From Pseudomonas chlororaphis (GTDB taxonomy: Bacteria > Pseudomonadota > Gammaproteobacteria > Pseudomonadales > Pseudomonadaceae): a stretch of DNA of 64,000 nt. The position numbers and the translations under genes were made by a program. The stretch is taken from positions 159,035-223,034 of the forward strand of contig NZ_MSCT01000004.1 of the NCBI RefSeq assembly GCF_001921865.1, written 5' to 3'. The notes beneath the pieces are model-generated. The model worked only from the letters and a program-made list of their open reading frames with translations, was not told where the DNA came from and made no database searches. This document shows positions 22,083-31,198 of the stretch, in pieces (the stretch's first letter is position 1; each line of letters begins with the position of its first letter).

Positions 22083-22098
22083 TGCAAGGGGTGTGCCG
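22083..22098 (-). promoter_or_regulatory. candidate sigma-54 promoter upstream of urtA
   Basis: On the minus strand the sequence reads CGGCAC-ACCCC-TTGCAA, giving GG and GC elements with the standard spacing (consensus TGGCAC-N5-TTGCW). It lies ~66 bases before the urtA ATG and points toward it. RpoN/NtrC control is usual for urea uptake genes. The remaining ~200 bases of this 340-base gap hold no gene that I see: mostly GC-rich sequence and, at 22227, a palindrome. Confidence 0.65.
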
Positions 22099-22226
22099 AG
22101 TCGGCGCGGGGCATGGAAATGTCGCTTTTACGGCGCGGAGCAGCAGGGGCGGCGCACCATTGCGGGGCCATGAAGAGTCCGTGGTGCGCCCTGGTGCGCC
22201 GGGTTGGTGCTGCCGGCCTTGGCTTG

Positions 22227-22328
22227 TGTAGCCGCTGCCGCAGGCTGCGATAAGGCCGAAGGCCTTCGGCGATCTTGAAACCTTGCGCGCCCTTCGGTCG
22301 CGATCGCAGCCTTCGGCAGCGGCTACAG
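22227..22328. repeat. ~100 bp palindrome, TGTAGCCGCTGCC family (copy 5)
   Basis: TGTAGCCGCTGCCGCAGGCT to AGCCTTCGGCAGCGGCTACA. It lies downstream of the permease gene at 22358 and upstream of the urtA promoter, so it separates the two operons. Confidence 0.88.
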
Positions 22329-22357
22329 AGAGCCGTCCGTCAATAGGTGTGAAGCGT

Positions 22358-23368
22358 TCAGCGCCGACGCATCAGGCCGATGAAAAACAGCCCGCCGATG
22401 GCCGCGGTGGCGACGCCGATGGGCAGGTCTTCGGGGGCGATCAGGGTGCGGGCGGCAACATCCACCCAGACCAGGAATACGCTGCCCAGCAGCACGCACA
22501 CCGGCAGCAATCGACGATGCTCGGCACCGACCAGGCGTCGGGCGATATGCGGCACCATCAGCCCGACGAAACCGATGGAGCCGCTGATGGACACCAGTAC
22601 CCCGGTCATCAGCGAGGCGATCAGGAACACTTTCAGGCGCACGTTGCGCGCGTTCAGGCCGAGGGTCACGGCGGTCTGCTCGCCGGCCATCAGCGCGTTC
22701 AACGGCCGCGCCATGCCCAGCAGCAAGGCCAGGCCCAGCAGCACGCTGGCCGCCGGCACCGCGAGCAGCTCCCAGCGCGCCAGCCCCAGCCCGCCGAGCA
22801 TCCAGAACATCACCGCCGAGCTGGCGCGGTGGTCGCCCATGAACAGCAGCAGGTTGGCCGCCGCCATCATCACGAACGACACCGCCACCCCGCACAGCAG
22901 CAGGCGGTCGCTGTCGAGCCGGCCATGGCGCGCGGCGATCCCGAGCACCAGCAGCATGCTTGCCAGCGCACCGATAAAGGCCGCGATGGGCAGGGTCAGC
23001 AGACCGACGATTTCGCCCACATGCAGCACCACGATCACCGCCCCCAGGGTGGCGCCGGAGGTCACGCCGAGCAGGTGCGGGTCGGCCAGCGGGTTGCGCG
23101 TCACCGCTTGCAGCACCGCGCCGATCAGCGCCAGCCCGGCGCCGACCAGCGCGCCCAAGAGCATGCGCGGCACGCGGATCAGCCAGACGATGTGTTCCTG
23201 GCCGGCGCTCCAGTCCACCTCGCCCAGGCCAAAGACCTTGTGCAGCAGGATCCGCCATACCACGTCCGCCGGCACCCGCGCCGAACCGAAACCCAGCGAC
23301 AACACGCAGGACGCCAGCAGCAACACGCCGAGGGCCGCCAGCAACCCGGCATAACGACGATCGATCAT
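22358..23368 (-). CDS. FecCD-type metal/chelate ABC transporter permease
   Basis: 336 residues with about ten helices. FecCD hallmarks are RVPRMLLGALVGAGLALIGA, QAVTRNPLADPHLLGVTSGA and GFVGLMVPHIARRLVG. It forms the inner-membrane channel for a siderophore, cobalamin or other metal chelate. ATG at 23368 overlaps the stop of the binding-protein gene by four bases. With the upstream genes it matches the order I recall for PAO1 PA2911-PA2914 (receptor, ATPase, binding protein, permease), reported as induced by zinc depletion. Confidence 0.92.
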   Translation of the reverse strand: MIDRRYAGLLAALGVLLLASCVLSLGFGSARVPADVVWRILLHKVFGLGEVDWSAGQEHIVWLIRVPRMLLGALVGAGLALIGAVLQAVTRNPLADPHLLGVTSGATLGAVIVVLHVGEIVGLLTLPIAAFIGALASMLLVLGIAARHGRLDSDRLLLCGVAVSFVMMAAANLLLFMGDHRASSAVMFWMLGGLGLARWELLAVPAASVLLGLALLLGMARPLNALMAGEQTAVTLGLNARNVRLKVFLIASLMTGVLVSISGSIGFVGLMVPHIARRLVGAEHRRLLPVCVLLGSVFLVWVDVAARTLIAPEDLPIGVATAAIGGLFFIGLMRRR

Positions 23369-24324
23369 GCGCCGTGGAAACCCTTGGCCAGGGTTTGTAC
23401 CGCTTCGACGTTGTCGATGCCCGGTGTGGCCTGCACGTAGGGGATCACGATAAAGCGCTGGTTCCTGATCGCGTCCACCGCTTGCAGCGCCGGGTTGTCC
23501 ATCAGGAACCGCTGTTTCTGCTCGGCGCTGATTTCGCTGTAGTCGACGATCACGATCACCTGCGGGTTGCGCTCGACCACGGTCTCCCAGTTGACCCGGG
23601 TCCAGCTGGCCTCGACGTCGTCGAGGATATTGCGCCCGCCGGCGGCGGCGATCAGCGCCTGGGGCATGCCCAGGCGGCCGGAGGTCATGGCGCGGTCTTC
23701 GCCGCTGTCGTAGAGGAACACCCGCGGTTTTTCCGGCGCCAGGTCCTGCTGGATCGCGGCGACCTGTTGCTGCATGTCGGCGATCAGCTGGTTGGCGCGG
23801 TCCTGCACGTCGAAGATCTTGCCCAGGTTGCGCAGGTCGTTGTAGGTGTCGTCGAGACTGGCCGGCGGGCGCTTCATCACGAACGCGCAGGACTCGGTGA
23901 GCTCCAGCACCTTGATGCCCAGCGGCGCCAGGGTCTGTGGGGTCAGGTCGCCGCCGACGCGCATGCCGTAGTCCCAGCCGGCGAAGAAGAAGTCGACGTT
24001 GGCGTCGAGCAGGGTTTCCACCGAGGGGTACTTGGCCGCCAGTTCCGGCAGGCCGTCGAGGATGCTGCGCATCTGTGGGGTCACCGCCTTCCAGCCGCTG
24101 ATGCCGCTGTAGCCGACCATGCGCGACTTGAGGCCGAGGGCGAGCATCATCTGGGTCATGTTGATGTCGTGGCTCAGGGCGTGTTTCGGCGCCTCCTTGA
24201 AGGTCACCTCGCGGTTGCAACTGTGGATGGTCAGCGGGTAACGGGTGGCTTCGGCGAAGGCCTGGCCGGCGGCCAGCGACAGGGCGAGGCACAGGCTGGA
24301 GCGAAAGAGCGCGCGCAGGGTCAT
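23365..24324 (-). CDS. periplasmic metal/chelate-binding protein (FecB/BtuF type)
   Basis: 319 residues. Signal peptide about 1-25 (LCLALSLAAGQAFAEA), then RYPLTIHSCNREVTFKEAPK, the opening of a class III helical-backbone binding protein. NVDFFFAGWDYGMRVGG and GSPR-like segments fit that fold. It hands the ligand to the permease at 22358. ATG at 24324 overlaps the ATPase stop. A Cys-containing HSCNRE segment near the N-terminus may matter for ligand binding but that is speculative. Confidence 0.9.
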   Translation of the reverse strand: MTLRALFRSSLCLALSLAAGQAFAEATRYPLTIHSCNREVTFKEAPKHALSHDINMTQMMLALGLKSRMVGYSGISGWKAVTPQMRSILDGLPELAAKYPSVETLLDANVDFFFAGWDYGMRVGGDLTPQTLAPLGIKVLELTESCAFVMKRPPASLDDTYNDLRNLGKIFDVQDRANQLIADMQQQVAAIQQDLAPEKPRVFLYDSGEDRAMTSGRLGMPQALIAAAGGRNILDDVEASWTRVNWETVVERNPQVIVIVDYSEISAEQKQRFLMDNPALQAVDAIRNQRFIVIPYVQATPGIDNVEAVQTLAKGFHGA

Positions 24325-25109
24325 GGTTGGGTTATCCAGGTGATTCGTGGGTAGCCGGAGAGTGGGTGTTGGTCGACCAGGGCCTCGACGCCGAACACCT
24401 GTCGCAGCAGCTCGCGGGTCAGGACTTCGGCCGGGGTGCCACTGGCGACGATGCGACCGTGGTCGAGCACGTACAGGCGGTCGCAGAAGGCCGCGGCCAG
24501 ATTCAGGTCGTGGATGCTGGCGAGGGTGCCGATGCCCAGGCGCTTGACCCGTTGCAGCAGTTCCAGCTGGTAGCGCGGGTCGAGGTGGTTGGTCGGCTCG
24601 TCGAGGATCAGCAACTGCGGTTGCTGGGCCAGGGCGCGGGCCAGGATTACCCGCTGTTTTTCGCCGCCGGACAGGGTGGCGAAGGCATGCTGCTGGAAGC
24701 CCAGCAGGCCCACCGATTCCAGGGCCTGGCGGGCGATGTCGCGGTCTTGCGCGCTGTCGCCGTCGAACAGTCCCTTGTGCGGCGTGCGGCCCATGGCGAC
24801 CACCTCTTCGACGGTCAGGCCGAAGGCGTCGGGAAACTCCTGCAACACCACCGCGATGCGTTGGGCACACCAGCGCGGCGGTTGTTTCCAGACGTTGTAG
24901 TGATCGAGCAGGACTTCGCCCTGTTGCGGTTTGCTGAAGCGATAGCTGCACCGCAGCAGGCTGGTCTTGCCGCTGCCGTTGGGGCCGATCAGGCCGACGA
25001 ACTCACCCGGCGCCACCCGCAGGCTGGCCTCACGCAGCTGGAACTGGTGATGGCAGCGGCCCTGGCCCAGGGGTGTCCAGGTCAGGTCGGTGAGGGTCAG
25101 CGAGGTCAT
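24321..25109 (-). CDS. metal/chelate ABC transporter ATP-binding protein
   Basis: 262 residues, FecE/BtuD-type. Walker A GPNGSGKTSLLRC, signature TLSGGEKQRVILARAL and Walker B LLILDEPTNHLDPRY are intact. It overlaps the binding-protein gene by four bases. A ~100 bp palindrome separates it from the receptor gene upstream. Confidence 0.93.
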   Translation of the reverse strand: MTSLTLTDLTWTPLGQGRCHHQFQLREASLRVAPGEFVGLIGPNGSGKTSLLRCSYRFSKPQQGEVLLDHYNVWKQPPRWCAQRIAVVLQEFPDAFGLTVEEVVAMGRTPHKGLFDGDSAQDRDIARQALESVGLLGFQQHAFATLSGGEKQRVILARALAQQPQLLILDEPTNHLDPRYQLELLQRVKRLGIGTLASIHDLNLAAAFCDRLYVLDHGRIVASGTPAEVLTRELLRQVFGVEALVDQHPLSGYPRITWITQP

Positions 25110-25126
25110 GCAGTGTCCATGTGATT

Positions 25127-25227
25127 TGTAGCCGCTGCCGCAGGCTGCGATCGGCCGCGTAGCGGACGCGCTCTTGAGGGCCTGAAGGTCCTGCGGACCT
25201 TAGCGCAGCCTGCGGCAGCGGCTACAG
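25127..25227. repeat. ~100 bp palindrome, TGTAGCCGCTGCC family (copy 6)
   Basis: TGTAGCCGCTGCCGCAGGCT to AGCCTGCGGCAGCGGCTACA, between the receptor stop and the ATPase start, inside the presumed operon. Confidence 0.9.
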
Positions 25228-25231
25228 GTGG

Positions 25232-27361
25232 TTAAAAGGTGTAGTCGGCGGTCACGAAAAACGAGCGTGGTTCGCCGAGGATCCATTGCTGGCCCTCATT
25301 GTATTGGCTTTGCGCGTACTGCCGGTCGAACAGATTGTTCAACTGCAAGCCCAGGGTGGTATTGCGCAAGGCCTGCCACGACAGCACGGCATCGACCACG
25401 GTGTAGCTGGGCAGCTCGTTGCGGTTGGCCAGGTCGGCGTAGCGGGCGTCGACATAACGCACCCCGGCGCCGGCGCGCAGCTTATCGGTCACGGCCTTGT
25501 TCAGCCACAGGTTGGCGGTACGCCGCGGCACGTCCACCGGGCGGTTGCCGCTGCGCGAGACGAACTGGTTGCCCACCTGCTCTTCGAAGTCGTCGTACTG
25601 GGCCCTGACGATGGCGGCGTTGGCCTGCAGTTGCCAGGCGTGGGGCAGCTGCACATCGAGGCTGGCTTCCAGGCCGCTGGACGATTGCTGGCCGACCTGC
25701 TGCTTGAGCGTCGGGTTGCCCGGGTCGTCGGTCAACAGCTTCTTCTTGACGATGTGATAGGCCGCCAGGGTCCACTCGCCGCGCTGGTCCCAGAACATTT
25801 GCTTGAGGCCGATCTCGCTCTGCCGGGCAGTGGCCAGGTCGTACTGCTGCTGGCTCGGGCTCAGGGAAATCAGGCCGCCGACGCCGTCGGTGCTGGTGGC
25901 GTACTGGCCGTAGAGCGAGGTGTCCGGGGTCAGGGCGAACACCAGCCCGGCCTTCCAGTTATTGCCGGTCAGGGTCTTGTCGCTCTGGCTGCCGTCCACC
26001 AGGTTGTCGCGGTCTAGGTGTACGTAGTCGCGGCGCACGCCGGTCACCAGGGACCAGCGCTCGCTGAGCTGGGTGCGGTTTTCGGCGAAGGCCGACATCT
26101 GCTGGGTGGTGCTCTGGAACTGCGCGCGATAGGCCGAGGCGCTGTCGAAGCGGCCCTTGTCCGGGTGCTGCAGGTCCAGGGCTTCGCCACCCGGCAGCGC
26201 ATCGATGAACGGCGAGTTGCTGTTGAGCTGGAAGCGGATGCGGTTGTAGTCGACGCCGGTCACGGTCTGGCTGTCGAGGCCGAACAGGCTGTGCTTGAAG
26301 GTGAAGGTCTGGCGGTCGCCGACCTGTTCCTGCTGGTGCTTGATGGCGAAGTTGCCGCTGCGCAGCAGCTGTTGGCCGGCGCTGTCCCAGTTAAAGTTTT
26401 CGGCGTTCTGCCAGCGGCGCTGGGCCTTGAGGTAGTACAGCTCGTTGTTGGCGCTGACGCTGTCGGAAAGCTGCCACTCGCTGGTCAGGCGCGTCCACTG
26501 GTCGTTGTAGTGCTGCTTGTCGTTGCCGATGTTGTAGTTCTTGTCCCGCAGGCCCTCGTGGAAGCGGCCGTTGATCAGCGGGGTGCCGAAATCATTCATC
26601 GGCCGCTGGTCGCCGTAGTCGTGGGCGAGGGTGAACGCCAGGTCGTCCGTGGCCTGCCAGCGCAACGCCGCGCTGATGAAGTCGCTGGCGCTGTCGCCGC
26701 GGTCGATCCAGCCGTTGCTGCGCAAGCGGTTGAGGTTCAGGCGGTAGCTCAGGGTGTCGCTCAGCGAGCCGCCGCTGTCGAGGGCCTGCTGCTGGCGGTC
26801 GTAGGAGCCGTAGCCCAGGCGCAGGTGGTTTTCGATCTCGCCGGCAAAGGGCTTTTTGGGAATCGTGTTGACCACCGCGCCGGTGGCGCCTTCGCCGTAC
26901 AGCACCGAGGCCGGGCCGCGCAGCACGTCCACCCGTTCCACCGACCAGGTGTCCACCGGGAAGGTCACGGTGCCCATGCCGCTGTACAGGCGGTTGCCGT
27001 CGTACAGCTGCATCACCGAACCCTGGCCGGTAAAACCGCGGGCCGACAGCGAGGTGCCGCCATCGCCCGGGGTGCCGGTGCGGCTGATGCCGGTGCTGCG
27101 CGACACCGCGTCCTGCACGCTGCGGTCGCCGCGCTGGCGAATCCGTTCACCGCTCAGGCTCTCGGTGCTGGCCGGGGTTTGCAGGGCGCTCAGGCCCAGG
27201 CGCGAACCGGCCGTGGTCGGGGTGTGCAGGTTGATGTCCTGGCTATCGACGGCGGGCGCGCTGATGGTGCCGGTGGGCAGGGTCAGGGGCGCGCTGTCGG
27301 CCTGGGCGGAGGGGTTCAGGGCCAGCAGGCAGAGGCTGGACGCCAGGTACTTATTCTTCAT
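25232..27361 (-). CDS. TonB-dependent outer-membrane receptor
   Basis: 709 residues. Signal peptide MKNKYLASSLCLLALNPSAQA, then the plug domain (RSVQDAVSRSTGISR, SLSARGFTGQGSVMQLYDGN, DVLRGPASVLYGEGATGAVV) and a ~550-residue barrel ending in the aromatic FFVTADYTF. It imports a metal chelate driven by TonB. The ATG at 27361 gives a clean leader; another ATG lies four codons earlier. It heads the receptor-ATPase-binding protein-permease operon, preceded by a Zur-like box, so a zinc chelate is as likely a ligand as an iron siderophore. Confidence 0.92.
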   Translation of the reverse strand: MKNKYLASSLCLLALNPSAQADSAPLTLPTGTISAPAVDSQDINLHTPTTAGSRLGLSALQTPASTESLSGERIRQRGDRSVQDAVSRSTGISRTGTPGDGGTSLSARGFTGQGSVMQLYDGNRLYSGMGTVTFPVDTWSVERVDVLRGPASVLYGEGATGAVVNTIPKKPFAGEIENHLRLGYGSYDRQQQALDSGGSLSDTLSYRLNLNRLRSNGWIDRGDSASDFISAALRWQATDDLAFTLAHDYGDQRPMNDFGTPLINGRFHEGLRDKNYNIGNDKQHYNDQWTRLTSEWQLSDSVSANNELYYLKAQRRWQNAENFNWDSAGQQLLRSGNFAIKHQQEQVGDRQTFTFKHSLFGLDSQTVTGVDYNRIRFQLNSNSPFIDALPGGEALDLQHPDKGRFDSASAYRAQFQSTTQQMSAFAENRTQLSERWSLVTGVRRDYVHLDRDNLVDGSQSDKTLTGNNWKAGLVFALTPDTSLYGQYATSTDGVGGLISLSPSQQQYDLATARQSEIGLKQMFWDQRGEWTLAAYHIVKKKLLTDDPGNPTLKQQVGQQSSSGLEASLDVQLPHAWQLQANAAIVRAQYDDFEEQVGNQFVSRSGNRPVDVPRRTANLWLNKAVTDKLRAGAGVRYVDARYADLANRNELPSYTVVDAVLSWQALRNTTLGLQLNNLFDRQYAQSQYNEGQQWILGEPRSFFVTADYTF

Positions 27362-27446
27362 GGGGCAGTTCATCGGGGCGCTGCGATCGCTTCTTCGAGA
27401 GGGTTACCCGCAGCGTGGGCGGCTGCGGGTAGGGATCTTACCTGTA

Positions 27447-27465
27447 ATTGTTATAAAGTAACATT
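27447..27465 (-). promoter_or_regulatory. candidate Zur box upstream of the TonB receptor
   Basis: TGTTA-TAAAG-TAACA is a 5+5 inverted repeat with the same spacing as the Zur consensus TGTTATANTATAACA, within an AT-rich patch that stands out from the GC-rich neighbourhood. It lies ~86 bases before the receptor ATG. Confidence 0.55.
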
Positions 27466-27530
27466 ATGCAGGCGAGAAATTGAAGCGACAGCAGTCTACA
27501 GATCGCTCTACATCGTGCATCTCGCCTGAT

Positions 27531-28913
27531 TCATGATGAAGATGAAGCCGATTCAGCCGAGCGGTTCCAGCGCGACAGCAGCAGCTTGTCCAGTAGCCAC
27601 ACGGCCACCAGCGAAGCCCCCACCAGCGGGAAAATCAGCGCCAGCGCGAGCATGATCGCCATCGCGGTTTTCCATTTCGGCAGGTCGTGGCGCAGCGGCG
27701 GCACGCCCAGGCGTCCCTGCGGGCGGCGCTTCCACCAGATCACCAGGCCGCTGACGGCGCTCAGCAGGATCATCAGGCAGATCAGCAGCACGGCGATCTG
27801 GTTGAGCGGGCCGAACATCTTGCCTTCGTGCAGCATCACCCCGATCTCGGTGGCGCGGGCGACGTTGCTGTAGTGCTCGAAACGCACGTCGGCCAGGACC
27901 TTGCCGGTGTATTGGTCGACATGCAGGGTGGCGTCGTTGCGCGGGTCGTCGGCGAACACGGCGATGGTGAACACACCACTGGCGGTGGTCGGCAAGGTGA
28001 TGCTGTAGCCGCGCTCGACCCGGCGCTGGGTGGCGATGTCCTGCACGTTCTGCAGGCTGATCGCGGGGGCCGCCGGGCCTTCGTGCGCGGCGCCGTGGGC
28101 CATGTGTTCGGCGTGGTCGCCGGACATCGGCATCGGCGTGTTTTCCAGGGCCCAGGGCACGGTCTGGCGGCTGGCGGTGTTGAGCGTCCCGGCCTGCTGG
28201 TCGGAGGTGGGCACGTCGTTCCACATCGCCGCCGGGAAGCGGTTCCACAGCTCGGCGTACTGCTTGCCCCAGAAACCGGTCCAGGTCATGCCGCTGAGCA
28301 GCATCACCAGCAGGAAGGCCGCGCCCCAGAAACCGACCACGGCATGCAGGTCGCGCCAGAGCACGCGGCCGCGGCTACTGAAGCGCGGCCACAATACCCC
28401 GGCCGACGACTTGCCGCGCGGCCACCACAGGTACAGGCCGGACACCACCAGGACAATGCCCCAGCCTGCCGCCAGTTCTACCAGCCGGTCGCCGAGGGTG
28501 CCGATCATCAGCTCGCCGTGAATGGCCCGGGCGATGGCTTGCAGATTGTTCTTGGCGTCCTGCTCGCCAAGGATGTCGCCGCGGTACGGGTCGACGAAGA
28601 CATTGAGTTCGCTGCCCTCCTTCTGCACCACGAACTGCGCGCTGCGGCCGGCTTCGAGCGGCGGCAGGTACTGCTTGACGTGGCCTTGGGGGTACGCCGC
28701 CTGCACGCGCCGGAGTTGCTCGTCGGCGCTGAGCAGGTGATGGCCCGCCGGCACGTGCAGCAGGTTGCCGTACATCAGCGGATCGAGTTGCGGCTTGAAC
28801 AGGTAGATGATCCCGGTGAGGGACAACATCACCATGAATGGGGCCACGAACAGCCCGGCGTAGAAATGCCAACGCCAGGCCAGGTTATAGAAAGACACTT
28901 TGGGTGGGTTCAT
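27531..28913 (-). CDS. PepSY-associated membrane protein, probable metal reductase
   Basis: 460 residues. An N-terminal helix (HFYAGLFVAPFMVMLSLTGI) and further segments (AAGWGIVLVVSGLYLWWPRG, FWGAAFLLVMLLSGMTWTGF, then a C-terminal pair) fit the PepSY_TM family, with PepSY-like periplasmic parts (TLHVDQYTGKVLADVRF). Members next to TonB receptors are thought to reduce metal or siderophore complexes at the inner membrane. A His/Met-rich loop (MPMSGDHAEHMAHGAAHEG) suggests copper. ATG at 28913. It follows the OprC-like gene on the same strand, so it probably belongs to the copper cluster. Confidence 0.87.
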   Translation of the reverse strand: MNPPKVSFYNLAWRWHFYAGLFVAPFMVMLSLTGIIYLFKPQLDPLMYGNLLHVPAGHHLLSADEQLRRVQAAYPQGHVKQYLPPLEAGRSAQFVVQKEGSELNVFVDPYRGDILGEQDAKNNLQAIARAIHGELMIGTLGDRLVELAAGWGIVLVVSGLYLWWPRGKSSAGVLWPRFSSRGRVLWRDLHAVVGFWGAAFLLVMLLSGMTWTGFWGKQYAELWNRFPAAMWNDVPTSDQQAGTLNTASRQTVPWALENTPMPMSGDHAEHMAHGAAHEGPAAPAISLQNVQDIATQRRVERGYSITLPTTASGVFTIAVFADDPRNDATLHVDQYTGKVLADVRFEHYSNVARATEIGVMLHEGKMFGPLNQIAVLLICLMILLSAVSGLVIWWKRRPQGRLGVPPLRHDLPKWKTAMAIMLALALIFPLVGASLVAVWLLDKLLLSRWNRSAESASSSS

Positions 28914-28981
28914 CAGGGCACGCTCCACATTGGCGATGCAGCTATTGTTTTATCGGTTCGCGTGGCGGCTTTGCCGCCTGG

Positions 28982-29057
28982 ATCGCGAGCAATCGAGCGT
29001 CGACCGGCTGCTCCTACAGGGTTTCGTGTGTCCTGTAGGAGCGAGCTTGCTCGCGAT
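28982..29057. repeat. REP pair (BIME), one arm decayed
   Basis: ATCGCGAGCAATCGAGCG with a damaged core faces a good copy GTAGGAGCGAGCTTGCTCGC. Located between the OprC-like and PepSY genes. Confidence 0.8.
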
Positions 29058-29062
29058 GCTGT

Positions 29063-31198
29063 TTAGAAGCTCAAGTCCACCTTGGTCCAGAGCGTGCGCC
29101 CCGGTTCGTTGATGGCTTGCGGGTCATTGGCCGGGTAGCCGAACCCGGCGTTGCCGGCCAGGTTCAGGTGCTCTGCGTAGGCCTTGCCGAACAGGTTGTC
29201 GACGCCGGTGCTGACCTTCAGGTTCTTGTTGATCCGGTAGGCGCCGTTGAGCGAGAACACGCCAAAGCCGCCGCTCTTGCCGAAGTCCTTGCCGACCACG
29301 TTGCCCTTGTTTTCGTCGATGCGGTTCTGTGCCGCCACCACCCGCCACAGGGCGCCGGCGCTCCAGTCGTCCTCGCTGTAGGTCAGGCCGAAACGCGCGT
29401 CCAGCGGCGGCATCTGTGGCAACGGCGTGCCGTCGCTGCTGTTCTTGCCCCAGGCGTAGGCCAGGGTGGCGTCGGCCTTCCAGTTGGCGGTCAGCTTGTA
29501 GGCCGCACCGAGTTCGCCGCCCATGATCCGCGCGTCGATGTTCTCGGCTTGCGAGGTCATGCCCATCATGCCGGGGCGGTAGTTGAACAGGATGTAGTCG
29601 CGGACCTGGCCGATGTAGCCCGAGGCCCAGGCTTCCACGTCGGCGGTCTTGTATTGCAGGCCGAAGTCGAGCTGGGTGGTTTTTTCCGGCTTGATCGAAT
29701 CGAAGGCGTTGACCGAACCGTTCGGGCCCCTGTTCGGCGAGAACAGCTCCCAGTAGTCCGGGAAACGTTGCGCGTGGCCGAGGCCGACGTAGGCGGTGGC
29801 CGGGATGTCGGCCAGGTCGTGCTCGTAGCGCACGAAGCCGCTGGGCAGGGTGTCGGCGCGGGTATCGCCGGCGGTCGGGTTGGGGCGGGTCATCATCCCG
29901 GAGCCGATGCTCTGGCGATAATCCTTGGCCGAGGCGCGGTCCAGCCGGGCGCCGCTGATCAAGCGTTCGCGGTCGGCGGCGTACCAGGTCAACTCACCGA
30001 AGGCTCCGTAATTGTGGAAGTCGGCATCTTTGGTGCGCGGCTGCTCCTTGTAGGTGTCGATGCCCATGCCGCTGCGCTGGCGATGTTCGTTGGTCTGCGC
30101 GTCGAGGCCGCCGATCAACTGCACGTCGGCCCAGCGCCAGGTGGCCTTGATCCGCGCGCCGAGGGTGCGGCGGTCGACGTTGCTGGCCATGGGGCCGGCC
30201 ATCATCCCGGTGCCGGACGGCGTGCGCAGGGTGTAGTTGTCCATCACGTGGTCGGCGTAGTTGTAGTAGACCTGCGCCTCGACCTTATCCAGCACCTCGC
30301 CGATATTCGAGCGCTCGAAACGCAGCCCCAGGCTTTCGCGCTTGAACTGCGAGCCGTCCATGCCGCGCCCGGCGTAACGCGCTTCGCCGTCGCCCTTGCC
30401 GGCGGTGAGCTCCAGCAGGGTGTCGGCGTCCGGGGTCCAGCCCAGGGCCACGTCGCCGTTCCACTTCTCGTAGCGCGACGGCACGGTGTCGTTGTTGCCG
30501 TCCTTGTAGTCGTCGGAATGGGCCTGGTTGCCGATCACCCGCACATACCCCAGCGGTCCGCCGGCGGCAGCATCCACCACCTTGTCGAAGCGGCCGTTGG
30601 AACCGGCCAGGACGCTGGCGTTGACCCGGGTGCCGAGTTCGCCGAAGTTTTCCGGCTCGCGGTCGAAGAGGATGGTCCCGGCGGACGCGCCCGGGCCCCA
30701 GAGCACGGTTTGCGGGCCCTTGATCACCGTCAGCTTGTCGTAGGTTTCCGGCGAGATATAGGAGGTCGGCGCGTCCATGCGGCCGGGGCAGGCGCCGAGC
30801 ATCATGCTGCCGTTGGTGAGGATGTTCAGGCGCGAACCGAACATGCCGCGCAGCACCGGGTCGCCGTTGGTGCCGCCGTTGCGCACCAGGGCGAAGCCGG
30901 GGATGGTCTTCAAGTAGTCGCCGCCGTCGCTGGCCGGCACCGGCTGGCGCGGGTCCTTGGGGTTGGTGACCACGGTCAGCGGCGAGCTGGGGGCGATGGC
31001 GGTGATCACCGTCGGGCTCAGTTCTTCGCCGTGCTGGCTGTGGTCGACCGGCTGTTCGGCCGCCAGGGCCAGCGGCGCGAGCAGGGCGCCGCAGAGGGCG
31101 GCGAAGGCGTGGCTGAATCGCACACGCGACGGGTTCAGGGCGAAGGTTGCGGATGCCTGTGCAGGGCACAGGCGAGTGTCAGCAGAAAACCTGGACAT
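29063..31198 (-). CDS. oprC: TonB-dependent copper receptor, OprC family
   Basis: 711 residues from ATG 31198. Leader about 1-47 (FAALCGALLAPLALAAEQP). The plug carries MMLGACPGRMDAPTSYISPE and LTVIKGPQTVLWGPGASAG; the barrel ends TLWTKVDLSF. The CPGRM (CxxxM) and, later, HVM (HxM) elements correspond to the copper ligands described for P. aeruginosa OprC. It imports copper across the outer membrane. It sits in a set with two DUF2946 proteins, a PCu(A)C chaperone and a PepSY protein, all with copper-like motifs. Confidence 0.92.
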   Translation of the reverse strand: MSRFSADTRLCPAQASATFALNPSRVRFSHAFAALCGALLAPLALAAEQPVDHSQHGEELSPTVITAIAPSSPLTVVTNPKDPRQPVPASDGGDYLKTIPGFALVRNGGTNGDPVLRGMFGSRLNILTNGSMMLGACPGRMDAPTSYISPETYDKLTVIKGPQTVLWGPGASAGTILFDREPENFGELGTRVNASVLAGSNGRFDKVVDAAAGGPLGYVRVIGNQAHSDDYKDGNNDTVPSRYEKWNGDVALGWTPDADTLLELTAGKGDGEARYAGRGMDGSQFKRESLGLRFERSNIGEVLDKVEAQVYYNYADHVMDNYTLRTPSGTGMMAGPMASNVDRRTLGARIKATWRWADVQLIGGLDAQTNEHRQRSGMGIDTYKEQPRTKDADFHNYGAFGELTWYAADRERLISGARLDRASAKDYRQSIGSGMMTRPNPTAGDTRADTLPSGFVRYEHDLADIPATAYVGLGHAQRFPDYWELFSPNRGPNGSVNAFDSIKPEKTTQLDFGLQYKTADVEAWASGYIGQVRDYILFNYRPGMMGMTSQAENIDARIMGGELGAAYKLTANWKADATLAYAWGKNSSDGTPLPQMPPLDARFGLTYSEDDWSAGALWRVVAAQNRIDENKGNVVGKDFGKSGGFGVFSLNGAYRINKNLKVSTGVDNLFGKAYAEHLNLAGNAGFGYPANDPQAINEPGRTLWTKVDLSF

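Noticed and set aside
26018..27529. 503-codon plus-strand frame opposite the TonB receptor
   Set aside because: Antisense shadow; the receptor frame has full domain structure.
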